Shown: piece after piece, positions 23,593-31,842 of the stretch | Layout: each line of letters opens with the position of its first letter | Numbering within the stretch: the stretch's first letter is position 1 | NCBI GenBank assembly: GCA_017694955.1 | Contig: JADIMC010000013.1 | Location: 1-33,655 of the forward strand | DNA: 33,655 nt | Direction: 5' to 3' | DNA from: Candidatus Limisoma faecipullorum | Lineage (GTDB): Bacteria > Bacteroidota > Bacteroidia > Bacteroidales > Muribaculaceae | Translations under genes and position numbers: made by a program | Notes under the pieces: model-generated | The model's database searches: none | The model's input: only the letters and a program-made list of their open reading frames with translations | Told to the model about the DNA's origin: nothing

Positions 23593-26500
23593 ATGATCCG
23601 TTTTTTTGAGAAAGGCGACAGCACTATTTTTGCGGTAGCTTGCAATCACGATTTTTCAGATTTGGAGGTGGAAAAATTGCGTTGGTTGTTCGGGGGGGCT
23701 TCATTACTCGCGGAAACCAAGGTGGAAGGCACGTTTGTCGGACCTCGTAAGGAAATGATAACTCCGTGGAGCACTAATGCCGTGGAGATAACCCAGAATA
23801 TGGGGTTGGCTGGAATCAGCCGTATAGAAGAATTCTTCTTGACTAAATCCAAGAATCCGACATTTGACAAGATGCTTCAGCGGGTATATCACGGATTGGA
23901 TGAAACTGTATTCAATGTTGATAAGAAACCGGAAGAAATAATCCATATCACTGACATTGAGAAATATAACGAGGAGGAAGGTTTGGCTCTTAGTCCGGAA
24001 GAAGTCGATTATCTGAAGAATTTAAGTGAGAAATTAGGGCGTCCGTTGACCGACAGCGAGGTGTTCGGCTTTTCTCAGGTGAACTCGGAGCATTGCCGTC
24101 ATAAGATTTTCAACGGAACGTTCATAATCGACGGAGAGGAGAAGCCGAGTTCTTTGTTTAAGCTTATAAAGAAAACTTCAAAAGAGAATCCTAATAAATT
24201 AGTTTCCGCATATAAGGATAATGTGGCATTTGTCGAAGGTCCGGTAATAGAGCAGTTTGCTCCGAGGAATCCTCAACAGCCGGATTATTTTGAAGTGAAG
24301 GATATTGAGACAGTCATTTCTCTCAAGGCTGAAACCCATAATTTCCCGACCACAGTAGAGCCTTTTAATGGTGCTGCCACTGGTACTGGCGGCGAGATAC
24401 GCGACCGTCTTGGAGGTGGACGTGCAAGCCTGCCGATAGCCGGGACTGCAGTGTATATGACGGCATATCCGCGCACTGAGGACAATCGTGCTTGGGAAAT
24501 AGGGTCGATACCTCCTCGCAAGTGGCTTTATCAGACTCCGGAAGAAATTCTTATCAAGGCTTCCAATGGTGCATCTGATTTTGGAAACAAGTTCGGTCAG
24601 CCTTTGATTTGCGGCTCGGTGCTTACTTTCGAGCACAAGGAAGGTAAGGAAGAATTTGCATATGACAAGGTGATAATGCTTGCCGGAGGAGTTGGTTTTG
24701 CTGCAAAGCGCGATGCCATAAAAGGAGAGCCGGTGCCGCACGAGAATGTGGTGCTGATGGGCGGTGACAATTATCGTATCGGAATGGGAGGTGGCGCTGT
24801 ATCGTCTGTAAATACAGGGCAATATGATAATTCAATAGAATTGAATGCCGTTCAGCGTGCAAATCCGGAGATGCAGAAGCGTGTTTCTAACGTCATCCGT
24901 GCGCTTGCCGAAGCTCCACGTAATCCGATTGTTTCGATTCACGACCATGGAGCCGGCGGTCATTTGAATGCACTTTCTGAGCTGGTGGAATCAACTGGCG
25001 GTAAGATTGATATTTCAGCTTTACCTGTAGGTGACCCGACGTTGTCGTCGAAAGAGATTATCGGAAATGAGTCGCAGGAGCGTATGGGTATGGTGATTGA
25101 AAAATCTGATGTGGAATGGGTACGTACAATTGCCGATAGAGAGCGTGCTCCGTTCTATGTAATTGGCGAGACCACCGGTGACCATCGTTTTGTGTTCGAG
25201 CAGGAAGACGGCGTGAAACCGATAGATCTTGCCATGAGTGATATGTTTGGTAGCTCTCCAAAGACTGTTATGGTGGATTCGACGGTCACTCGTAAGATGC
25301 ATTCTTTTAAATATTCCGCATCCGAGCTTGACAAATATATAGAAAATGTATTGCAGCTTGAGGCTGTGGCTTGTAAGGACTGGCTTACAAATAAGGTTGA
25401 CCGTTCCGTGACCGGAAAGATTGCCCGTCAGCAGTGCCAAGGTGAGATACAATTGCCATTGAGCGATTGTGGGGTTGTTTCTTTGGATTATACAGGCACG
25501 AAGGGTATTGCCACCTCGATAGGGCATGCTCCTCAGATAGCGGTCGCTGACCCGGCGCAGGGCTCTGTCGCTTCGATAGCGGAAGCATTGACCAATATTG
25601 TGGTTGCTCCGTTAGAAGAAGGATTGAAGAGCGTTTCGTTGAGTGCCAACTGGATGTGGCCTTGTCGCAATGCTGGTGAGGATGCTGCTTTGTATAAGGC
25701 GGTAGAGGCGTGCAGTGATTTCGCTTGCAAGTTGGGAATAAATATTCCTACAGGAAAGGACAGCCTTTCAATGACTCAGAAATACGGTAAAAAGAAGATT
25801 ATGGCACCTGGCACTGTCATAATATCTGCTGCTGGTGAGGTCTCAGATGTGAAAAAAGCGCTCACTCCTGTCGTGCAGAATGCCAAGGACAGCGTATTGT
25901 ATTATATTGATTTCAGTAATTCACTTTTGGCGTTAGGTGGTTCGGCATTTGCCCAGACACTTAATAGAATCGGAGACGATGTGCCGCGTATTAGCTCTGC
26001 TGAATATTTTGCTGCCGCTTTTAATGCAGTCCAGGCATTGGTTGACGGCGCATTGTTATTGGCTGCCCACGATGTCTCAGCGGGAGGTCTTGTAACCGCA
26101 TTGCTTGAGATGACGTTTGCAAACACACAAGGCGGACTTGACATTAATCTTGATGGTTTCGGTGAAAAAGATATCGTGAAAATTCTGTTTGCTGAGAACA
26201 ATGCTCTTATAGCGCAAGTCCGTAATTCGAATGTTGGACAAGTTTCAGCTGTATTGTCGTCTGCGGGAGTGCGTTTCTTTGAAATAGGCAAGCCTCAAGA
26301 AGAACGTACGATTATTGTGAATTGCAACAAGAAAGAATATTTGCTTGGTATAGACTATTTGCGTGATGTATGGTTCAAGTCGTCGTATCTGCTTGACTGC
26401 AAGCAGAGCGGTAACGCTTGCGCAAAGAAACGTTATCTTAATTATAAGAAACAGCCAATCAAATATCGATTCCCGAAAGGTTTTGATGGTAAATGCGCAA

Positions 26501-27294
26501 CGATTGGAATCGATCCGCACCGTCGCACTCCCTCTGGTGTGAAGGCTGCTATCATCCGGGAGAAGGGTGTGAACGGCGACCGTGAGATGGCTTATTCTCT
26601 TTATCTTGCCGGTTTTGACGTGAAGGATGTGCATATGACGGATCTTACATCCGGGCGCGAGACTTTGGACGATGTGAATATGATAGTTTTCTGTGGCGGA
26701 TTCTCCAACTCAGATGTGCTTGGCTCTGCCAAGGGGTGGGCAGGAGGATTCCTTTGGAATGACAAGGCAAAAGCAGCACTTGAGCGCTTCTACAAGCGGT
26801 CAGATACTCTAAGCCTTGGTATTTGCAATGGTTGCCAACTTATGGTGGAGTTGAATCTTATAAATCCGGAGCATACCCGTCGCGCAACTATGGAACACAA
26901 TAATTCGCATAAGTTTGAATCTCAATTCATAGGCTTGACCATCCCACAGAACAATTCTGTGATGTTCGGCTCTTTGTCAGGTTCTAAGCTTGGGATATGG
27001 GTAGCGCACGGTGAGGGCAAGTTCAATTTGCCGGAAGATTTCGACAAATATAATGTTGTGGCACAGTATTCATATAGCTCCTATCCGGCAAATCCTAACG
27101 GTTCGCCTAAAGCCGTTGCTGGAATCGTATCTTCAGATGGCCGTCATTTGGCAATGATGCCGCATTTGGAGCGGGCGATATTCCCGTGGCAATGCGGTTA
27201 TTATCCGGAAAATCGCCGCTTGTCTGATGAGGTCACTCCATGGATAGAGGCTTTTGTGAATGCACGCCGCTGGATAGAAGAAAAGACGAAATAG
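23593..27294 (+). CDS. purL: Phosphoribosylformylglycinamidine synthase (large single-chain type)
   Basis: A 1233-residue enzyme for the fourth step of purine synthesis: FGAR plus glutamine and ATP to FGAM. The start at 23593 (MIRFFEKGD) is chosen because the promoter overlaps the upstream in-frame ATG. In order: N-terminal PurS-like domain, linker, the first ATP-grasp-like PurM module with NSEHCRHKIFN (about 190) and LKAETHNFPTTVEPF (about 245), a second PurM module (about 620-970), and a C-terminal class I glutaminase with nucleophile Cys1078 (GICNGCQ) and a PHLER acid/base segment near 1197. No partner subunits are needed. Encoded alone, with a separate candidate promoter following it. Confidence 0.97.
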   Translation: MIRFFEKGDSTIFAVACNHDFSDLEVEKLRWLFGGASLLAETKVEGTFVGPRKEMITPWSTNAVEITQNMGLAGISRIEEFFLTKSKNPTFDKMLQRVYHGLDETVFNVDKKPEEIIHITDIEKYNEEEGLALSPEEVDYLKNLSEKLGRPLTDSEVFGFSQVNSEHCRHKIFNGTFIIDGEEKPSSLFKLIKKTSKENPNKLVSAYKDNVAFVEGPVIEQFAPRNPQQPDYFEVKDIETVISLKAETHNFPTTVEPFNGAATGTGGEIRDRLGGGRASLPIAGTAVYMTAYPRTEDNRAWEIGSIPPRKWLYQTPEEILIKASNGASDFGNKFGQPLICGSVLTFEHKEGKEEFAYDKVIMLAGGVGFAAKRDAIKGEPVPHENVVLMGGDNYRIGMGGGAVSSVNTGQYDNSIELNAVQRANPEMQKRVSNVIRALAEAPRNPIVSIHDHGAGGHLNALSELVESTGGKIDISALPVGDPTLSSKEIIGNESQERMGMVIEKSDVEWVRTIADRERAPFYVIGETTGDHRFVFEQEDGVKPIDLAMSDMFGSSPKTVMVDSTVTRKMHSFKYSASELDKYIENVLQLEAVACKDWLTNKVDRSVTGKIARQQCQGEIQLPLSDCGVVSLDYTGTKGIATSIGHAPQIAVADPAQGSVASIAEALTNIVVAPLEEGLKSVSLSANWMWPCRNAGEDAALYKAVEACSDFACKLGINIPTGKDSLSMTQKYGKKKIMAPGTVIISAAGEVSDVKKALTPVVQNAKDSVLYYIDFSNSLLALGGSAFAQTLNRIGDDVPRISSAEYFAAAFNAVQALVDGALLLAAHDVSAGGLVTALLEMTFANTQGGLDINLDGFGEKDIVKILFAENNALIAQVRNSNVGQVSAVLSSAGVRFFEIGKPQEERTIIVNCNKKEYLLGIDYLRDVWFKSSYLLDCKQSGNACAKKRYLNYKKQPIKYRFPKGFDGKCATIGIDPHRRTPSGVKAAIIREKGVNGDREMAYSLYLAGFDVKDVHMTDLTSGRETLDDVNMIVFCGGFSNSDVLGSAKGWAGGFLWNDKAKAALERFYKRSDTLSLGICNGCQLMVELNLINPEHTRRATMEHNNSHKFESQFIGLTIPQNNSVMFGSLSGSKLGIWVAHGEGKFNLPEDFDKYNVVAQYSYSSYPANPNGSPKAVAGIVSSDGRHLAMMPHLERAIFPWQCGYYPENRRLSDEVTPWIEAFVNARRWIEEKTK

Positions 27295-27307
27295 CATTTG
27301 GACATAT

Positions 27308-27315
27308 TATCTTTG
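27308..27315 (+). promoter_or_regulatory. Candidate -7 element for the 27338-29802 operon
   Basis: TATCTTTG matches TAnnTTTG, 22 bp upstream of the ATG at 27338 and 13 bp after the purL stop. No TTG at the right distance upstream, so read-through from purL is also possible. Confidence 0.45.
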
Positions 27316-27337
27316 TAGCTTTTGAAAAATCAATATT

Positions 27338-27712
27338 ATGGATGAGGATATACTTAAAAAACTGAGAAAAGACGAAGACGGATTATTGACCTATGAATAT
27401 ATTGCCAATAATATGGGTAAATGCGACAGCATTATGCCTGAATTGATTGACAATATAATAAACGTTGACCGTAACGGACAGTTTTTGGTAAGTACTGCAA
27501 GGTATCTGTATGCAATTGACAAGGTTAAATATGCTGAAAATATAGATAGACTGGTAAAGGCGTCGATTGAGAAGGACAGGGAGCGTAACTATATTCCGGA
27601 TTTGCTCCCGAGTCTTTGGGGGGCTGATTATAAGGACCATGTTGATGAATTGAACGCAAAAGATGACAATTTCCGCAGGATTTATAAAAGGGTCTATCAG
27701 AAAGGCATTTAA
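27338..27712 (+). CDS. Conserved Bacteroidales protein of unknown function
   Basis: A 124-residue soluble, mostly helical protein with no signal peptide or membrane segment and no enzyme motif that I recognise. Notable segments are YIANNMGKCDSIMPELIDNII, split by a single helix, FLVSTARYLYAID and, at the C-terminus, DDNFRRIYKRVYQKG. From memory similar proteins occur in Bacteroides, but I cannot name a family. Its last 50 bp may overlap the start of the next gene. Coding is supported by the start position after a candidate promoter, codon use like its neighbours and tight packing. Confidence 0.75.
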   Translation: MDEDILKKLRKDEDGLLTYEYIANNMGKCDSIMPELIDNIINVDRNGQFLVSTARYLYAIDKVKYAENIDRLVKASIEKDRERNYIPDLLPSLWGADYKDHVDELNAKDDNFRRIYKRVYQKGI

Positions 27713-28568
27713 TGGTATTGTGTGTATGATGATGGCGTATGCTTTTATGGCATCGCCTTCATTTTCTTTTTATATGTATGCTGTTGGCAATAAGGAACCT
27801 GTAAGAAATATGCAAGAAAAAATAACAATGGTGCGGTTGGAGACGACTGCCGGTGACATAACATTGAAACTTTATAATGAGACCCCCGGCCATAGGGATA
27901 ATTTTGTTAGAAATGTGAGAGAAGGAGCCTATGACGGTGTCCTTTTTCACCGTGTCATAAAGGATTTTATGGTACAGACCGGCGATCCGGTTTCAAGAAA
28001 TGCCAGAAAGGGGCAGATGTTAGGGGCTTCTGATTATGGTGATGAAATTCCGGCAGAATTTGTGTATCCGAAGTTTTTTCATAAAAAGGGTGCTATAGCG
28101 GCAGCCCGCACAGGCGACAATATAAATCCTGAGAAGAAGTCTTCGGGCTCTCAATTTTATATAGTTGTTGGAAAGAAATACAACCTTCAGGAACTTGTGC
28201 AGTTGGAGAAGTCCATGCAACAGCGCCAGATGCAATCATTTTTTGATTCGCTTGCTTCTGCTCACCGGAAGGAGATAATGGAGTTGCGGCGTGCCCGTAA
28301 TTCGGCTGGATTGCAGGCGTTGCAGGAAGAATTGATAAAGCAGACGGAAGATTCATTAAAAGGGAAGCTCGTCAGGTTTACTGATGAGCAGCGTGAAGCA
28401 TATACTACTGTTGGTGGCACTCCATTTCTTGATGGCGCATATACTGTATATGGAGAGGTTACGAGTGGAATGGATGTGATAGAGAAAATACAGTCTGTTG
28501 CTACTGACAGTAACGACCGCCCTTTGGACGATGTCAGAATAGTCAAGGCAGTACTATTGGATGATTGA
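27663..28568 (+). CDS. Cyclophilin-type peptidylprolyl isomerase, probably exported
   Basis: A cyclophilin (301 residues from 27663) that speeds proline cis-trans isomerisation in protein folding. Core motifs: GVLFHRVIKDFMVQTGDP with the catalytic HR, SGSQFYIVVG, and TPFLDGAYTVYGEV. An inserted charged helical region (about 175-245, between SQFYIVVG and TPFLDG) is characteristic of the Bacteroidetes versions. The start is uncertain. ATG 27663 overlaps the previous gene by 50 bp but yields basic residues then a hydrophobic segment, a plausible signal peptide. ATG 27726 avoids overlap but leaves the hydrophobic segment without a positive N-terminus. The stop overlaps the M16 gene by 8 bp. Confidence 0.88.
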   Translation: MTISAGFIKGSIRKAFNGIVCMMMAYAFMASPSFSFYMYAVGNKEPVRNMQEKITMVRLETTAGDITLKLYNETPGHRDNFVRNVREGAYDGVLFHRVIKDFMVQTGDPVSRNARKGQMLGASDYGDEIPAEFVYPKFFHKKGAIAAARTGDNINPEKKSSGSQFYIVVGKKYNLQELVQLEKSMQQRQMQSFFDSLASAHRKEIMELRRARNSAGLQALQEELIKQTEDSLKGKLVRFTDEQREAYTTVGGTPFLDGAYTVYGEVTSGMDVIEKIQSVATDSNDRPLDDVRIVKAVLLDD

Positions 28569-29802
28569 TGTCAGCCGGCATATTTTGGGAAACGGTTTGC
28601 ACGTTGTGCACAATCGAAATACGGCTACCCAGATGGCTGCCGTAAATCTGTTGTATCGTGTAGGATCGCGGAACGAAAATCCTGAGCACACAGGGCTTGC
28701 TCATCTGTTGGAACATCTTATGTTTAGCGGGTCATTGAACGCTCCTAATTTTGATATGCCTTTACAAGAGGCTGGTGGTGAAAATAATGCGTGGACAACC
28801 AATGACATAACCAATTATTATGAAGTATTGCCTGTAACTAATATCGAAACGGCTTTCTGGCTTGAGGCAGACCGTATGTGCAATTTGTCGCTTGATGAAA
28901 AGAGTATTTCTGTGCAGCGGAGTGTAGTGACGGAAGAATTCAAGCAAAGAGTTGTTAATGTGCCTTATGGTGATTTAACTCATTTATGGCGTTCTTTATC
29001 ATATAAAGTGCATCCATATCGTTGGCCCGTAATAGGGTTGAAAGTGAATGATATTGAAAGAATGCCTTCTGAAGTTGTCAGGGATTTCTATGAAAGATAT
29101 TATTCTCCTGATAATGCCGTTCTGTCGGTGGTCGGTAATATAGACTCGGATTCTGTTTTTCGTCTTGCGGAAAAATGGTTTGGAAATATTCCTTCAAGAG
29201 TAAGTGGGAATTGTCGTATTAAGCAGGAGCCGAAGCAGGATGCCTACAGGGAATTGCATGTCAGGAGGAATGTTCCGTATGATACCATTGTCCGTGCCTA
29301 TCATATATGTGGACGGCTTGCCGCTGATTATTATGTTTGTGATTTGCTGAGTGATGTGCTGGCGAATGGGCGTTCTTCACGTTTTTTCCGCAACATATAT
29401 TCTAAGGGAGGTTTAGTTTCCTCAATAGATGCTTCCATAACTGGGGAGCTTGATGCGGGTGTGTTGTTGATAAAAGCACAGTTGTTGCCGGGGACAGATT
29501 TCAATACGGTGGAGAAGGTGATAGATTATGAATTAGGAAAAGTGATTGACGGGGATGTGAAAGTTGGTGAAATAGAAAAGAATGCTAATCGTTATGAATC
29601 GAATGCGCTGTTTAGTAATATGAATAATGATGAGCGTGCGGCAAATCTTTGTTATTATGAGATGTTGGGCGATGTGGATATTATAAATGAAGAACCGGCA
29701 GTTTATCGTTCTGCTACACCTCAGAGACTGGCTGAAGTGGCTGGGCTTGTCTTGAAAAAGGATAATTGCTCAACGGTATATTATGAGTCAGCTATGTTGT
29801 AA
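28561..29802 (+). CDS. M16 family zinc metallopeptidase
   Basis: A 413-residue insulinase/processing-peptidase-like protein. The inverted zinc motif HxxEH is His48, Glu51 and His52 (HLLEHLMF), with the third ligand likely Glu125/126 in SVVTEEF. The N-terminal catalytic half is followed by the usual inactive C-terminal half (about 180-400). No signal peptide is visible, so cytosolic location is suggested despite many family members being exported. It overlaps the PPIase gene by 8 bp, pointing to coupled translation and perhaps a shared protein-quality role. Substrates are unknown. Confidence 0.9.
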   Translation: MIDVSRHILGNGLHVVHNRNTATQMAAVNLLYRVGSRNENPEHTGLAHLLEHLMFSGSLNAPNFDMPLQEAGGENNAWTTNDITNYYEVLPVTNIETAFWLEADRMCNLSLDEKSISVQRSVVTEEFKQRVVNVPYGDLTHLWRSLSYKVHPYRWPVIGLKVNDIERMPSEVVRDFYERYYSPDNAVLSVVGNIDSDSVFRLAEKWFGNIPSRVSGNCRIKQEPKQDAYRELHVRRNVPYDTIVRAYHICGRLAADYYVCDLLSDVLANGRSSRFFRNIYSKGGLVSSIDASITGELDAGVLLIKAQLLPGTDFNTVEKVIDYELGKVIDGDVKVGEIEKNANRYESNALFSNMNNDERAANLCYYEMLGDVDIINEEPAVYRSATPQRLAEVAGLVLKKDNCSTVYYESAML

Positions 29803-29854
29803 AGCATAAAAATCCTGTTTCTGCAATTATTTGCGTATTATTTCCATCTTTTAT

Positions 29855-29886
29855 TTTGTTTGTGTAAATTATATCGTGTATATTTG
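29855..29886 (+). promoter_or_regulatory. Consensus promoter for the DUF349 gene
   Basis: TTTG (29855-29858), 20-bp spacer, TATATTTG (29879-29886). Transcription would start near 29893, supporting 29940 rather than 29895 as the start codon. Confidence 0.8.
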
Positions 29887-29939
29887 AACGATATTTGAAA
29901 TTGACAGCAGTTTTAGCTGTAAACCTAAACATAAAAGAT

Positions 29940-31775
29940 ATGGAATCGCGTGAAAAGTCAATTCTTGCGGAAGAGCAGAATAATGACGTAACCTTGAACC
30001 CTGCTGAGGAAAAGACTACGGAGAATGCAGGTGTTAGTCAACAGGAAGAAACCAAGACGGAAGACGCTGTGCAATATGGCTCGATGACAAAAGAGCAGCT
30101 TGTGGCAGCGCTGTCGGAATTGGTGGAGAAACCAGTAGAAGATGTTAAGGATGATGTAGCGGCTGTGAAGCATGCCTTCTATGCCATTCGTAAGAATGAA
30201 TTGGAAAAAGAGTTGGAGGCATTTAAGGAAAAAGGAAACGAGGAAGCTGCTTTTGTCCCGATGTCGGATGAGCAAGAAGAAAAATTAAAGGAATTACTTA
30301 ATAGATATAAGGAGCGTAGGGCAGAACGCCTTGCCGCTCAAGAAGCAGAAATGCAAGCCAATCTGGAGAAAAGACGTAGTGTGCTTGATGAGCTTGACCA
30401 GATTGTAAAGGATGCTGACAGTATCAATAAGCATTATCAGCGTTTCCAGCAATTACAACAAGATTTTAAGACGGCGGCACTTGTACCTCCTTCTGAAGAA
30501 AAATCGCTTTGGAAACATTATCAGACTGTGACCGAACAATTCTATGATTTATGGAAAATCAATAAGGAATTACGCGATTATGACTTTAAGAAGAATCTGG
30601 AGGCGAAAGAGCAATTGTGTGAAGCCGCAGAAAAATTATCGGAAGATAAAGATGTGGTTGCCGCATTTAAAAAATTGCAGGAGCTTCATGATAAATGGCG
30701 TGAAATCGGTCCTGTGGTAAAAGAAATACGTGAGGATTTGTGGAAACGTTTTAAGGATGCTTCTACGGTTATCAACAAGCGTCATCAAGAATTTTTTGAG
30801 AAGCGCAAGGCTGAAGAGAAGGACAATGAGGCTGCGAAGATTGCGATATGTGAAGAAGCTGAAATGATAGATTTGTCGGCTCTTAATTCGTTTAACAAAT
30901 GGAATGACGCTACAAAGCAGATAATTGAATTGCAGGCAAAATGGAAAACTTTGGGATTCGCATCTCGTAAAGTGAATAACGAACTGTTTGCAAGATTCCG
31001 TAAGGTCTGTGATGATTTTTTTGCTCAAAAAGCTGTATATTTTAAGAAAGTAAAGGAAGAATCTGCAGAAAATCTGGCAAAGAAAATCGAGCTTTGCGAA
31101 CGTGCTGAGGCTTTAAAAGACAGTACTGACTGGAAAAAGGCTACCGATGAATTTATTGAGTTGCAAAAGCAATGGAAAGCAGTCGGTCCTGTGACAAGAA
31201 GAGGCGGGGATTCTGTTTGGAAACGTTTTATTGCAGCTTGTGACTATTTCTTTGAAAACAGGAATAAAAATAAAGTTAACGTTCATCAGGTGGAGCATAC
31301 TAATCTGAAGGCTAAAAAGGCTGTTATCGAGAAGTTGAAATCGATAGATGAGAATATGCCGAAAGAAGATGTCAAGCAATATCTTAAAGATTTGTCAACT
31401 GAATTCCAAGGAATAGGGCATGTGCCTTATAAGGACAAGGACAAGGTTTATGAAGAATATAAAAAGGCATTAGACGAGGCATACGACAAATTCGGCGTTG
31501 ATGACAGTAAATTACGTTTTGAAAATTATGCAGGCAGCCTGGATGAATTGTCTTCGGACAAAAACCGCCTTTATAAGGAAAGAGAGAAATTGATGCGTCA
31601 ATATGAACAGAAGCGTAATGAAATCAAGACCTATGAGAATAATCTTGGATTTTTCAATATTACGTCAAAGGCTGGTGGCACTGTCCTGAAAGAAATGGAA
31701 CGCAGGATTGCCAAGGCGAAAGAAGAATTGCTGATGCTTGAAAAGAAAATTGAACTGGTTGACGATAAATTGTGA
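29940..31775 (+). CDS. DUF349 repeat protein
   Basis: A 611-residue soluble, highly charged, mostly helical protein. The start at 29940 (MESREKS) is chosen because an upstream ATG at 29895 lies at the predicted transcription start. After an acidic N-terminal 150 residues, five copies of a repeat of about 75-80 residues appear, marked by a W/F-x-x-(I/V/L)G-x-V core and a later (L/V)W-K-R-F: near residues 175, 251 (KWREIGPV), 333 (KWKTLGFA), 410 (QWKAVGPV) and 487 (EFQGIGHV). A coiled-coil tail ends the protein. This is the Bacteroidetes DUF349 family; the molecular function is not established. It is transcribed alone, with a strong terminator behind it. Confidence 0.88.
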   Translation: MESREKSILAEEQNNDVTLNPAEEKTTENAGVSQQEETKTEDAVQYGSMTKEQLVAALSELVEKPVEDVKDDVAAVKHAFYAIRKNELEKELEAFKEKGNEEAAFVPMSDEQEEKLKELLNRYKERRAERLAAQEAEMQANLEKRRSVLDELDQIVKDADSINKHYQRFQQLQQDFKTAALVPPSEEKSLWKHYQTVTEQFYDLWKINKELRDYDFKKNLEAKEQLCEAAEKLSEDKDVVAAFKKLQELHDKWREIGPVVKEIREDLWKRFKDASTVINKRHQEFFEKRKAEEKDNEAAKIAICEEAEMIDLSALNSFNKWNDATKQIIELQAKWKTLGFASRKVNNELFARFRKVCDDFFAQKAVYFKKVKEESAENLAKKIELCERAEALKDSTDWKKATDEFIELQKQWKAVGPVTRRGGDSVWKRFIAACDYFFENRNKNKVNVHQVEHTNLKAKKAVIEKLKSIDENMPKEDVKQYLKDLSTEFQGIGHVPYKDKDKVYEEYKKALDEAYDKFGVDDSKLRFENYAGSLDELSSDKNRLYKEREKLMRQYEQKRNEIKTYENNLGFFNITSKAGGTVLKEMERRIAKAKEELLMLEKKIELVDDKL

Positions 31776-31792
31776 TAAATTGACAAATTGAT

Positions 31793-31836
31793 TCCACATT
31801 GTAATCCTGTGCGCAGGATTGCAATGTGGATTTTTT
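31793..31836 (+). terminator. Strong terminator / possible attenuator before sugar transferase
   Basis: A 17-bp stem with a single G-U pair (TCCACATTG... / ...CAATGTGGA), a TGCG loop (31810-31813) and a T6 tail at 31831-31836. It lies 17 bp after the DUF349 stop and ends only 6 bp before the next gene's ATG at 31843. Confidence 0.93.
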
Positions 31837-31842
31837 GAAATA

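Noticed and set aside
24199..24822. 207-codon open frame on the minus strand
   Set aside because: Antisense to conserved PurL motifs, no start context or family resemblance.
23593..27294. PHLER instead of PHPER in the PurL glutaminase as a defect
   Set aside because: The His and Glu are intact and the substituted residue is not catalytic, so activity should be normal.
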